Assembly (NCBI GenBank): GCA_964429715.1
Contig: CAYSCV010000021.1
Coordinates: forward strand, 1-17,401
Length of the DNA stretch: 17,401 nucleotides
Reading direction: 5' to 3'
Origin: JACPNA01 sp964429715
GTDB taxonomy: Archaea; Nanobdellota; Nanobdellia; Woesearchaeales; GW2011-AR9
Part shown: positions 7,320-13,516 of the stretch, piece by piece
Numbering within the stretch: the stretch's first letter is position 1
Layout of the letters: every line of letters starts with the position of its first letter
Program-made: the position numbers and the translations under genes
The notes under the pieces: model-generated
Told to the model about the DNA's origin: nothing
Database searches by the model: none
The model's input: the letters and a program-made list of their open reading frames with translations, nothing else

Positions 7320-7562
7320 ATGTTTGATACAAATATCTTACCTCTTATTATTGAAGATGAGAGAAAAAAAGAAGAAGGAAATAGATCTTGGCGACAGCCA
7401 TTTTTGCCGGTTCCAGATAGGATGCCGTATATGCCATTAATAAGAGAAGGTAGTGAAACGCCGCAACGAGGATATTATGATTCAGGTGAGGAGAAAAATA
7501 ATATTTGGGATGGTTGTGTTGTTGAGATGAATTATGTTCAAAAAGATAAATATATTTTGTAA
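7320..7562 (+). CDS. Hypothetical 80-aa protein, proline- and charge-rich
   Basis: The product has no family I recognise. It is 80 aa, starts at an ATG with a well-placed TATA box and operator-like dyad, and is hydrophilic. A central stretch, PFLPVPDRMPYMPLI (residues 27-41), is followed by RGYYDSGEE, an arrangement that suggests an extended or peptide-docking segment rather than an enzyme. No signal peptide or membrane span is seen. The upstream cysteine-rich gene ends 91 nt before it, and the glycosylase gene begins 24-33 nt after it, so it may lead a two-gene unit with the glycosylase. The clear promoter is the main reason to believe it is a gene. Alternatively the transcript could serve mainly as the leader of mpg. 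Confidence 0.55.
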   Translation: MFDTNILPLIIEDERKKEEGNRSWRQPFLPVPDRMPYMPLIREGSETPQRGYYDSGEEKNNIWDGCVVEMNYVQKDKYIL

Positions 7563-7595
7563 TATTTTTTAAAGTGTGAGGTTTTATTGTTTCTT

Positions 7596-8159
7596 ATGAA
7601 GAGGTTAGATAAAGATTTTTTTGCACAAGATTCAGTTACTGTTGCAAAAGAGTTGGTAGGGAAAGTGTTACAAGTGGGAGAGTGTTCTGTACGAATTGTG
7701 GAGACGGAAGCGTATAAACAGGATAAAGCGTCGCATGCGCATACGCGAACGGCACGAAGTGCGATTATGTATGAAACATATGGACGGGTGTATGTGTATT
7801 TTATTTATGGGATGTATTTTTGTGTGAATTTTACGACGGAACGAGAGGGATCTCCGGGAGCGGTGTTGATTCGCGCAGGGGAACCGTTATTGGGTGTAGA
7901 GAAGATGAAAGAGAGGCGCAAGATAGAGAAAGTGGATAATTTATGTTCTGGTCCGGGAAAGTTGTGTCAGGCGTTAGGGATTACAAAGAAGCAGAATGGA
8001 TTAGAGTTGGGTGGGGAGATTAGCGTTTGGGATGATGGATATGTTGTTTCTCAGGTAGGGAGGAGTTCGAGAATTGGGATTAAAGATGCTCAACATTTGT
8101 TGTGGCGGTTTTTTGTGAAAAGGAATAGGTTTGTTAGCGGAGAGAAGAGGGAGGTATAA
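7596..8159 (+). CDS. mpg: 3-methyladenine DNA glycosylase (AAG/MPG family)
   Basis: This monofunctional base-excision enzyme removes alkylated purines (3-methyladenine, 7-methylguanine, hypoxanthine) from DNA. The protein is 187 aa from the ATG at 7596. VETEAY (35-40) holds the catalytic Glu. Then come DKASHA (43-48), GRVYVYFIYGMYFCVN (63-78), in which the DNA-intercalating and base-stacking tyrosines of the family reside, and GPGKLCQALGI (119-129). Its length suits the compact prokaryotic form. An in-frame TTG at 7587 is closer to the purine-rich GTGAGGT (7576-7582), so translation might begin three codons earlier. Another AGGGAGGT at the 3' end of the gene (8148-8155) looks like a Shine-Dalgarno for a downstream frame. 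The family call is secure. Confidence 0.92.
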   Translation: MKRLDKDFFAQDSVTVAKELVGKVLQVGECSVRIVETEAYKQDKASHAHTRTARSAIMYETYGRVYVYFIYGMYFCVNFTTEREGSPGAVLIRAGEPLLGVEKMKERRKIEKVDNLCSGPGKLCQALGITKKQNGLELGGEISVWDDGYVVSQVGRSSRIGIKDAQHLLWRFFVKRNRFVSGEKREV

Positions 8160-8163
8160 AAAA

Positions 8164-8343
8164 ATACAACCATTTGTAACTCCGATCTGAACTTGCAATG
8201 GGAACCAGAATTCCTATGTTAGTCTGTATGGAAAAGCTAACAACCAATTTTATATTCATGGTGAGCCTAAAGACAGGGAACAACTGCGCGTAGATTTGGA
8301 AGACAGGGCTCGAAAGGAGAGGGACCCAACAGCGCAGAGATAA
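8164..8343 (+). pseudogene. Possible decayed small gene after mpg (lost start, one nonsense codon)
   Basis: A strong Shine-Dalgarno-like GGAGGT at 8150-8155 is followed 8 nt later by ATA at 8164, where an ATG would be expected. That frame reads IQPFVTPI, meets one TGA at 8188-8190, then stays open for 50 codons to the TAA at 8341-8343. The last part is strongly hydrophilic and looks protein-like (YGKANNQFYIHGEP, then DREQLRVDLEDRARKERD). ATG to ATA and CGA to TGA would each be a single transition. The stretch also contains inverted repeats (8217-8222 with 8237-8242, and CTGCGC at 8284-8289 with GCGCAG at 8332-8337), so a structured RNA is an alternative. I recognise no homologue. Confidence 0.3.
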
Positions 8344-8415
8344 TGAAAAGAGGGTTTGGTTTGGGGATTGTGAGTTTTTGAGGGAAGAAAGTGTTGTAAA
8401 AATGTCAGCAAAAGG

Positions 8416-8424
8416 TTTATATAT
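8416..8424 (+). promoter_or_regulatory. TATA box of the nucleotidyltransferase/HEPN operon
   Basis: TTTATATAT centred near 8420 is about 27 nt upstream of the ATG at 8448. The spacing implies a leaderless mRNA beginning at or next to the start codon. Confidence 0.6.
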
Positions 8425-8433
8425 CATTAATAG

Positions 8434-8445
8434 TATCAATTGATA
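8434..8445. promoter_or_regulatory. 12-bp palindrome at the start site of the MNT/HEPN operon (operator candidate)
   Basis: TATCAATTGATA is a perfect palindrome lying between the TATA box and the ATG at 8448. Its flanks extend the symmetry imperfectly (ATAG on the left, TTAT on the right). The half-site TAGTATCA at 8431-8438 recurs as a direct copy at 8453-8460, 22 bp away (about two helical turns), inside the first codons. The first gene has an N-terminal winged-helix-like segment, so autoregulation through this site is plausible. Confidence 0.5.
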
Positions 8446-8447
8446 TT

Positions 8448-9056
8448 ATGAGTAGTATCACTATAACACAATTAGAAATAGTAAAATTTCTGTTGAAGCG
8501 GGAAGAGCCGCAGAATATTAGAGGATTGGCTCGAAAATTACATAAATCTTACCCCTTAGTGTATAATAATCTTGCAGATTTGCAGAAGAGAGGGATAATT
8601 GTTAAACAGAATATTCCCCCTGCACAAATAATAACATTACATGAAAAAGCACCCCTAGATATTTTAATTGAGGCGGAAAGAGGAAGGACGGCTGATTTCT
8701 TGCATACATATCAATGGCTACAACTTTTGGTGCAAGATGTAGTTGCTTCTACACGGAGTGTATTTTTTTGTCTTGTTATTTTTGGCAGTTATGCGAAAGG
8801 GAAACAAACAAAACAGTCTGATTTGGATATTCTAGCGATTGTACCAAACAAAGAAGATATTGCGCCAATGGAAGAGATAATTGCGAAAACGTATACTAAA
8901 ATCAAAAAACAGATACTCGTTGTAACAGAAGATGATTTTTTAAAGATGATTAGACATAACCAGCAATTTAATGTGGGAAATGAAGCGGTGAAACATCATA
9001 TTATAGGCATTGGCTTTGAACAATTTTATTATTTACTACGAAAAGCAAGATTATGA
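8448..9056 (+). CDS. MNT-type nucleotidyltransferase with N-terminal helix-turn-helix (antitoxin candidate)
   Basis: A 202-aa two-domain protein. Residues about 5-60 form a winged-helix-like DNA-binding region (QLEIVKFLLKREEPQNIRGLARKL is only part of it). Residues about 100-200 are a minimal nucleotidyltransferase domain with the Pol-beta signature GS-x9-SDLD: G113-S114 and S124-D125-L126-D127. In MNT/HEPN toxin-antitoxin systems the MNT partner neutralises the HEPN RNase, in studied cases by adding AMP to it. The stop overlaps the HEPN start by 4 nt (ATGA), so translation is coupled. Its promoter carries a palindrome, which with the HTH suggests autoregulation. It is longer than the usual 100-150 aa MNT because of the fused HTH. 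The domain call is firm; the toxin-antitoxin role is inferred from gene order. Confidence 0.85.
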   Translation: MSSITITQLEIVKFLLKREEPQNIRGLARKLHKSYPLVYNNLADLQKRGIIVKQNIPPAQIITLHEKAPLDILIEAERGRTADFLHTYQWLQLLVQDVVASTRSVFFCLVIFGSYAKGKQTKQSDLDILAIVPNKEDIAPMEEIIAKTYTKIKKQILVVTEDDFLKMIRHNQQFNVGNEAVKHHIIGIGFEQFYYLLRKARL

Positions 9057-9658
9057 ATACCTCACTTGAAATTGAGAAGAGAATACGTGAAGCAGAGAAA
9101 AGGGTTAAAGAATTGTTAGATGAAGGGAATTTAAAGAAGCTTGATGATAGAGAAAAGGAATCTATTGCCCTATTTTATGAACAAAAATCGCTTCATCGGG
9201 TGCAATCGGCAAGATTAATTTTTGAAGCGTCAACACAACAACAGAATTATGCTGATTTTAGTGAAGTGGTTAGTGCTTGTTATTATGCCATGTACTACAT
9301 TGTGCATGCGTTTTTAGCAAAAAAGTATGGTCGAAAATTACGTGAGGGGGTAAGAGGGGTACATGCGATAACGGTGCATCTTATTTTATATTATTTAGTG
9401 AAAACAAAAAAATTGGAAAAATATCTTTATGAAGAGTACTGTAACGCATTAGAAACGGCAACGGAATTAAGTACTGCTTTGGAAAATGAATTTCAGGTGG
9501 CGGCATTTCGTTATGTAGAAAAATACAAACAGGAACAGACAAAACGGGAAAAATTCACTTATTTTGTCTCCAAAAATGCAGAGCAGCAGCATGCAACAGA
9601 TTCGTTAGACGTGGCGCAAGAATTTATCAATACGATTCGCCAATTAATGATTAAATGA
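9053..9658 (+). CDS. HEPN-domain protein (toxin candidate paired with the MNT)
   Basis: A 201-aa mostly helical protein. A charged, coiled-coil-like N-terminus (about 4-50) leads into a HEPN core of about 65-160. Its SACYYAMYYIVHAFLAKKYG (74-93) matches the helix with the conserved Tyr/Ala pattern of HEPN families. HEPN RNases use an R-x4-6-H motif; here R97 and H104 (REGVRGVH) fit as R-x6-H, with H109 nearby. The C-terminus (about 165-200) is extra and charged. The ATG overlaps the stop of the MNT gene, the standard arrangement of MNT/HEPN pairs. The last 8 nt overlap the end of the convergent selU gene, leaving no room for a separate terminator. Toxicity is inferred. A non-toxic HEPN partner in nucleotide transfer remains possible. 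Confidence 0.8.
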   Translation: MNTSLEIEKRIREAEKRVKELLDEGNLKKLDDREKESIALFYEQKSLHRVQSARLIFEASTQQQNYADFSEVVSACYYAMYYIVHAFLAKKYGRKLREGVRGVHAITVHLILYYLVKTKKLEKYLYEEYCNALETATELSTALENEFQVAAFRYVEKYKQEQTKREKFTYFVSKNAEQQHATDSLDVAQEFINTIRQLMIK

Positions 9659-10667
9659 ATGAGATTATCTTTTCTTCTATCTCTTCCACTGCTTTCTGTT
9701 CATTGTCACTGTTTATCTCAAAAGCAAATTGGAATTTTATGAGCATGTTTTGATACAGGGGGTCGTAGTATTCAGTTAAGAGAATTTTGGCTGCTTCGTG
9801 CAGATTATTTTGGGTGAGGAGTTCAACTATTTCTTGTTTGCGGGAGTTGCTGAGCAAATTATGAGGGAGGTTGAGAGTGATTGATTTTATTTCTTCGAGG
9901 TTATTGAGTGTTTTGAAGTATTCGTCAATGGCGGCTTTGGCGCGCAAATCAATTGAGCGTTTGATTTGGATATGTGTTGCGTGCATCATGGCTTTCCAGA
10001 GAGTATCTGGGATCATGACGTCGCCGATGCGATGGGATTCGCCTTCAATTATGATAAATGGTTGATCGTTGAGTGCTTGCAGGCGATGGAAGAGTTGTGT
10101 TTCAAATGCTTTTTGGGAACTTGGGGTTAAGCCAACGGCACCGTACATGGAGCCGCGATGTTGTGCCATGCCTTCAAGGTCGATGGTGTTTGGCAGTTTG
10201 GTTAGCAGGGATGTTTTGCCTGTGCAGGTGACACCCCAGAGGATGAATACGTTTGGTTTGATTTGGAAGTTGTAGAGGTTATGTTTGATGTAGGCGCGAT
10301 AGGCTTTATAGCCGCCTTCTAATTGCAGGACGTTGAATTTTAATGCGTCAAGTAAAGAGACAACGGTGTGAGAACGCATGCCGCCGCGCCAGCAGTTGAT
10401 GATGATGGTTTTGTCTTTATGCTTAGTTACTTCTTTGAGAAAGTGAGGTAATCTTGCAGAGAAGAATTCAACACCTTTTTGGATGGCGTCTTGCGGGGAT
10501 ACTTGTTTGTATATTGTGCCGACAATGGCGCGTTCGTCGTTACTTAAGATGGGAAGATTAATGGCGTTGGGGATGTGGTCTTCTTGAAATTCTTTAGGTG
10601 TTCTGGTGTCGATGAAAATAGTATTTGGAAGTTGGAGTGCGTTTTCAATTGAGATGGTTTGAGGCAT
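9651..10667 (-). CDS. selU: tRNA 2-selenouridine (geranyl-2-thiouridine) synthase SelU
   Basis: SelU/MnmH acts on the 2-thiouridine at wobble position 34 of tRNA-Lys(UUU), -Glu(UUC) and -Gln(UUG). It geranylates the sulphur and then replaces it with selenium from selenophosphate. The 338-aa protein has both expected parts. A rhodanese domain spans about 1-130, with IDTRTPKEF (19-27) and the active-site C92 in CWRGGMRS. A P-loop domain spans about 138-338, with GVTCTGKT (145-152), DLEGMAQHRGS (163-173) and EGESHRIGD further on. This is the fused bacterial-type form; Methanococcus-type archaea carry it as two proteins. A tRNA-Glu(UUC) gene lies 2.9 kb away. It overlaps the HEPN gene tail to tail by 8 nt. 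Whether it uses selenium depends on selD elsewhere in the genome. Confidence 0.92.
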   Translation of the reverse strand: MPQTISIENALQLPNTIFIDTRTPKEFQEDHIPNAINLPILSNDERAIVGTIYKQVSPQDAIQKGVEFFSARLPHFLKEVTKHKDKTIIINCWRGGMRSHTVVSLLDALKFNVLQLEGGYKAYRAYIKHNLYNFQIKPNVFILWGVTCTGKTSLLTKLPNTIDLEGMAQHRGSMYGAVGLTPSSQKAFETQLFHRLQALNDQPFIIIEGESHRIGDVMIPDTLWKAMMHATHIQIKRSIDLRAKAAIDEYFKTLNNLEEIKSITLNLPHNLLSNSRKQEIVELLTQNNLHEAAKILLTEYYDPLYQNMLIKFQFAFEINSDNEQKAVEEIEEKIISFI

Positions 10668-10682
10668 AGTTGAGGGACCAAT

Positions 10683-11105
10683 TTATTGGTTATAACAGTG
10701 AGGTTTTTCAATACCAAGATTTGTTAATGTTTGTTCTAAAATATCTTTGCTGAACGGAGATTGAATAATATCAGCAACGCCATAGGATCGAATGATTTCA
10801 AGAGGGAGACTATTAGGTGCAGGGGAATATAAAGCAATAAAAGGTATTTTTTTTTTGTGTTTAATGGTATTGATGATTTCGAGGGGATATATTTTTCTTT
10901 TTTGCTGTGCATAGGGTTCACCATGAGGATTTAAGTGATACAAAATGGCAACAAGACTGATGTAATATTCGTCATGGATTTTAAGAAATTGATGATAGGA
11001 TCGGGCTGAAATAGGGGTGAAGTTAAGATCTTCAACTAATAATTCCAGAAAAGCAAGAGTACATGGGCCGCTATGTTTTATGGCGATGCGAGGGCGTTCG
11101 TGCAT
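10683..11105 (-). CDS. Receiver-like domain protein lacking phosphorylation residues
   Basis: The 140-aa product has the alternating strand/helix rhythm of a CheY-type receiver: RIAIKHSGP (5-13), SLVAILYHLNPHG (50-62), IPFIALYSPAP (87-97) and VADIIQSPFSKDIL (110-123), the last resembling the GAD-x-hh-KPF end of receivers. Every key residue is replaced: no acidic pair after strand 1, Tyr/His where the phospho-Asp should be, and Ser for the Lys before PF. If it is a receiver, it is a pseudo-receiver that signals by binding rather than phosphorylation. I chose the ATG at 11105, 5 nt after the stop of the ParB-like gene. A TTG at 11123 would add six residues and overlap that gene by 13 nt. The gene pair is probably one transcript. 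The fold is an inference from pattern only. Confidence 0.6.
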   Translation of the reverse strand: MHERPRIAIKHSGPCTLAFLELLVEDLNFTPISARSYHQFLKIHDEYYISLVAILYHLNPHGEPYAQQKRKIYPLEIINTIKHKKKIPFIALYSPAPNSLPLEIIRSYGVADIIQSPFSKDILEQTLTNLGIEKPHCYNQ

Positions 11106-11110
11106 GGGAT

Positions 11111-11488
11111 TTATTCGATCCAATCAGATTTACTTATAATTCTATTATATTCTTCTCGAGGAATTATTTTTGAGGTTAAATCTGCAAGTGTGTGGACACC
11201 TTGACGTTGAGCTTTCTTGGCTAATTCAATAAAGTCAGTAATTTCATCTTGGTCAGAAGGTTGCCTATATCCGAGGATGTATTGGTGGCTTTTACTGTAA
11301 AGGAAATAGGCGCGTTTATTGCCGTTTTCTACATAGAAATTAGGGCCAACTTGATAGCCAACAATAGGTTGTATAGATTCAGGAGTGCCGTTGTAATGAG
11401 CAGCAATTTCTTCTAATTTATCTTGAGGTAAAAGAAATTCGGTTGGGCAAATACTGACAAGCGGAATTTTAATTGGTTTGAGAGGCAT
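11111..11488 (-). CDS. ParB/Srx-like nuclease-fold domain protein
   Basis: A 125-aa protein whose N-terminal 65 residues follow the ParB N-terminal/sulfiredoxin-like layout. These are IKIPLVSICPTE (6-17), an helix with LEEIAAHYNG (25-34), IQPIVGYQV (39-47), then YVENGNKRAYFLY (52-64). The last stands where family members have the DGHHR-A box, here ENGNKRA. Such domains bind or hydrolyse nucleotides (CTP in ParB) or nick DNA. The rest (about 80-125) is helical and charged without a known motif; there is no ParB HTH, so chromosome partition is not implied. A TATA box at 11511-11520 sits 26 nt upstream of the ATG, indicating a leaderless mRNA. It precedes the receiver-like gene by 5 nt and is likely its partner. 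Confidence 0.6.
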   Translation of the reverse strand: MPLKPIKIPLVSICPTEFLLPQDKLEEIAAHYNGTPESIQPIVGYQVGPNFYVENGNKRAYFLYSKSHQYILGYRQPSDQDEITDFIELAKKAQRQGVHTLADLTSKIIPREEYNRIISKSDWIE

Positions 11489-11510
11489 TTATAAATTTAT
11501 GAAGAGAGGG

Positions 11511-11520
11511 TTTATAAATT
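11511..11520 (-). promoter_or_regulatory. TATA box for the ParB-like gene
   Basis: TTTATAAATT, symmetric at its core, is centred about 26 nt before the ATG at 11488, implying leaderless transcription. A second TTTATAAAT copy at 11488-11496 touches the start codon itself. Confidence 0.5.
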
Positions 11521-11533
11521 TTGTGTTTTGGAA

Positions 11534-11552
11534 GTAACTTTTAAGTAGTTAC
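11534..11552 (-). repeat. Inverted repeat downstream of the NYN gene
   Basis: GTAACT at 11534-11539 and AGTTAC at 11547-11552 form a 6-bp dyad with a 7-nt loop, starting 5 nt after the NYN stop codon and lying 14 nt upstream of the next TATA box. No T-run follows it, so it may be a weak terminator or a protein site. Confidence 0.25.
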
Positions 11553-11557
11553 ATTGC

Positions 11558-12079
11558 TTATTTTTTCCGAGGAGTATCACGAAATGGCGCATTTTTAGGC
11601 TGGCTAAATGTAAAACAGTCTTCTTTGGTAATTGGGTGAAAATAGTCGGCTTCTTCTTTTAGCAAGCGAGCGGTGGTTTGTTCAACAGCGGCAATTTCGA
11701 CCCGGACGCCTTCGGATTTAAGATGGAGCACTAATTCGACGTAATCTGAATCGCCAGACATGATGATGATGGTGTCGACTTTTGATGCTAATTGAGTGGC
11801 TTTGATTGAGAGAGGAATATCTGCGGATTTGTGGCAAGGAATGACGGAGCCGTAGTAGAAGTTATGCAGGCGTTCAGCTAATTTCGAAGAGATGGCTTGA
11901 CCTTCACGAAAGTAGATGAGACGATTAAGACCGCGATCTTGAAGCAAGCGGGGGATTAAGATGTCAAAATTAATCATAGTAGAAGGGTTGTTAGTTAATT
12001 CGTGCAGACTGCGTTCGATGTTATTGCCGTCGCAGAGAATAGCAACGGTTTGGTTTATAAGTATTTTGGGAGGATTCAT
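11558..12079 (-). CDS. NYN-domain (LabA-like, PIN-fold) putative ribonuclease
   Basis: The 173-aa protein has the NYN/PIN-like nuclease core. AILCDGNNIE (13-22) supplies D17 and N20; KSADIPLSIKA (84-94) supplies D87; IIIMSGDSDYVELV (104-117) supplies D110 and D112. The last sits before LHLKSEGVRVE, as in LabA/DUF88 proteins. These acidic residues would bind the metal for RNA cleavage, and tRNA or rRNA processing is the usual guess for the family. The start is fixed at 12079 by the Shine-Dalgarno GGTGAT (12084-12089), 4 nt upstream, which matches the archaeal 16S 3' end. A longer form from an ATG at 12106 would place that site inside the gene. The C-terminus is basic and Pro-rich (FRDTPRKK). 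The substrate is unknown. Confidence 0.85.
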   Translation of the reverse strand: MNPPKILINQTVAILCDGNNIERSLHELTNNPSTMINFDILIPRLLQDRGLNRLIYFREGQAISSKLAERLHNFYYGSVIPCHKSADIPLSIKATQLASKVDTIIIMSGDSDYVELVLHLKSEGVRVEIAAVEQTTARLLKEEADYFHPITKEDCFTFSQPKNAPFRDTPRKK

Positions 12080-12083
12080 ATGT

Positions 12084-12089
12084 ATCACC
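12084..12089 (-). promoter_or_regulatory. Shine-Dalgarno GGTGAT deciding the NYN start
   Basis: GGTGAT on the minus strand lies 4 nt before the ATG at 12077-12079. It fits the archaeal anti-SD and argues against the upstream ATG at 12106. Confidence 0.65.
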
Positions 12090-12204
12090 TTTTTTTTGTT
12101 CTGCATTGTTTCGAATTCTATTTCTTTTCTTAGAGAGGGAAGAGGAGGGGTTATTTAAAGGTTGTTGCGAATGGTGGAGAAAAAAATATTCTACGTACAT
12201 TTTT

Positions 12205-12738
12205 TTATTTTATCGTTATCCAGCCAGTATCATAGGGTGGATTTCGAAGATTACGATACCAGAGTATTGTATCTTCTTTAATTTCAGCCAATACTTTATA
12301 TTTGGTCATTAATTCTTCTTTAAATTTGTTATCATGTTCTGCGATCAAGTGATCTATATCAGTACTGGGATGAGTTAAACCAAGTCGAGGGAGATATTTT
12401 AAAGTGGGGATTAACACGACTATACCAAGTTTATTTAAGTCAACCATTTGATTGGTGAAATCTATTAATTCTGGAGAGCTGATTACTTCAAATTTATTAT
12501 ATGATCCATAATAAGAGGGCGGGACTTGTTTTCCCCATTGTTTGGTGTAGGAGACATATAATTCATCCTGAAATTCTTTTCTTTGTGTTTGAGAAGTATG
12601 AAACGAAATTGCATGGACAGGATAATTTCCACAATAATCAGTGTCATGATGACTCCAGACAGAGACAAATAAAGTATTTGGGTTGAGGGATTGCAATCTT
12701 CTTGGTTCGTACTCTAAATCATCACAAGTTGCGACCAT
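12205..12738 (-). CDS. Hypothetical 177-aa protein
   Basis: I do not recognise this family. The 177-aa product is soluble, rich in Tyr, His and Asp, and has no signal peptide or membrane span. Visible features include VSVWSHHDTDYCGNYPVHAI (residues 25-44), with two adjacent His, an Asp pair and a Cys, and a later stretch TDIDHLIAEHDNKF (126-139). The clustering of His and Asp near the start is compatible with a metal site or a PDDEXK/macro-type enzyme fold, but nothing here proves it. A TATA-like TTTTTAAAC near 12761-12769 lies about 26 nt before the ATG, so the mRNA is probably leaderless and the start is well supported. It sits between the NYN nuclease and the GHKL ATPase on the same strand. 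Confidence 0.65.
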   Translation of the reverse strand: MVATCDDLEYEPRRLQSLNPNTLFVSVWSHHDTDYCGNYPVHAISFHTSQTQRKEFQDELYVSYTKQWGKQVPPSYYGSYNKFEVISSPELIDFTNQMVDLNKLGIVVLIPTLKYLPRLGLTHPSTDIDHLIAEHDNKFKEELMTKYKVLAEIKEDTILWYRNLRNPPYDTGWITIK

Positions 12739-12800
12739 AAAAGATTATTTTGGTTGTTGTTTAAAAATGTTTACTTTGGAAAATGAGAAAAAAGTTATCA

Positions 12801-13355
12801 TTATCTTCTCTGTTTTCTTGCCAATTCAAATGAACGTTCTTGGCAATACCCACGCTTGAACATGATGTTGATGATGCTGCCATTTCTTTCATATGCGACT
12901 TCATATTGGGGGAAATCCATCACGATTAAGCCTGTACCAAATCCATGACGATAACTAAAATTATTTTGATGCAGTAATTCAATAAACGCACGATAAGGAA
13001 AGCCGTTGCCGCTGTCACGAATGCGAAAGATGCAACCTTGAGAACCTGAGAATATTTTAAGAGAAAGGTACTGGGAAGAGTCAGTATGATTGCCTCTCGT
13101 TAGTGCATTTTCAAATGCTTGTGTTAAGACAGTATACATCAAATTATCAGGTATAACACCGGCCGTTGGAGGTATTTTTGTTATTATTTCTGTAAGGTAG
13201 GATTTTGAAATATCAAGATATTTGAGAGTATAATTTTCTGTACGACTATGATGACGATGCGGATATTCTTGGGGTTGCCAATAGTCAAAGAGAATGCATT
13301 GTCCATCTTGAATTTCTTCAAGCATTTGGTCTAATGTTTTTTCAACGAGAGTCAT
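12801..13355 (-). CDS. Stand-alone GHKL (histidine-kinase-like) ATPase domain protein
   Basis: The protein is 184 aa from the ATG at 13355. It has the ATP-binding boxes of the GHKL fold: N box AFENALTRGN (80-89, with N83), G1 box RDSGNGFP (113-120) and G2 box HGFGTGLIVMD (137-147). No phospho-accepting His domain, sensor or membrane span is present, so it resembles the RsbW-like or orphan HATPase_c proteins that act by protein binding rather than a full sensor kinase. The open frame extends to 13415, but those extra codons lie in the tRNA-Glu 3' half and trailer, so that longer start is rejected. TTTTTATTTC upstream could serve both as tRNA terminator and as TATA box. A partner among the neighbours (for example the receiver-like protein) is only a guess. 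Confidence 0.8.
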   Translation of the reverse strand: MTLVEKTLDQMLEEIQDGQCILFDYWQPQEYPHRHHSRTENYTLKYLDISKSYLTEIITKIPPTAGVIPDNLMYTVLTQAFENALTRGNHTDSSQYLSLKIFSGSQGCIFRIRDSGNGFPYRAFIELLHQNNFSYRHGFGTGLIVMDFPQYEVAYERNGSIINIMFKRGYCQERSFELARKQRR

Positions 13356-13390
13356 GAGTAATAAACACGAGAAAACCACAAGGATGAAAT

Positions 13391-13396
13391 AAAAAG
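13391..13396 (-). terminator. T-run after tRNA-Glu
   Basis: CTTTTT begins 3 nt after the discriminator base of the tRNA on the minus strand. It is a likely termination site for the tRNA transcript. It also lies 36-41 nt upstream of the ATPase start codon. Confidence 0.45.
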
Positions 13397-13412
13397 TGTA
13401 CCCTGGCCGGGA

Positions 13413-13456
13413 CATTCAAAGCTACGCTTTTCGGTCGTTGCCGCAAGCGTCAACTA
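13413..13456 (-). other. tRNA intron 2, T-loop position 59/60
   Basis: This 44-nt insertion follows TTCAAA of the T-loop. It has an internal 6-bp stem, ACGCTT with AAGCGT. Its end, TTTGAATG, pairs with the T-loop exon (TTCA/TGAA) to form the splice motif. Cleavage AA/T and TG/T restores TTCAAA-TCCCGG, the standard T-arm. Confidence 0.8.
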
Positions 13457-13497
13457 TTTGAACCCGGGTCACTGCCTCGAAAGGGCAGTATGATAGT

Positions 13498-13516
13498 TTG
13501 TCCCCAATTGCTTGGT
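13498..13516 (-). other. tRNA intron 1, D-loop position 19/20
   Basis: This 19-nt insertion begins after GG of the D-loop. It contains a perfect hairpin, CCAA-GCAA-TTGG, with a GNRA tetraloop, followed by GGAC, which pairs with the exon GTCC to form the 4-bp central helix of a bulge-helix-bulge motif. Cleavage in the two bulges (GG/A and AA/A) joins exon 1 to ACTATCAT, giving a D-arm of normal length. Confidence 0.75.

Noticed and set aside
8188..8190. In-frame TGA read as selenocysteine, suggested by the presence of SelU
   Set aside because: No start codon precedes it, no known selenoprotein context (such as CxxU) surrounds it, and SelU acts on tRNA wobble bases, not on selenocysteine insertion.
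8134..8439. 101-codon open frame on the minus strand
   Set aside because: It overlaps the mpg 3' end, the promoter and the palindrome of the MNT operon; its composition (Leu/Ser/Phe-rich) is typical of an antisense shadow, and no promoter or ribosome site supports it.
13356..13415. Longer N-terminus of the GHKL ATPase (frame open from an ATG at 13415)
   Set aside because: The first codons are the T-arm and acceptor stem of tRNA-Glu and its trailer. The hydrophobic look is accidental, and the ATG at 13355 gives the normal domain start.
13457..13497. tRNA-Asp reading of the tRNA
   Set aside because: The D- and T-arms resemble archaeal tRNA-Asp, but the seven-base anticodon loop CTTTCGA gives anticodon TTC, which is glutamate.
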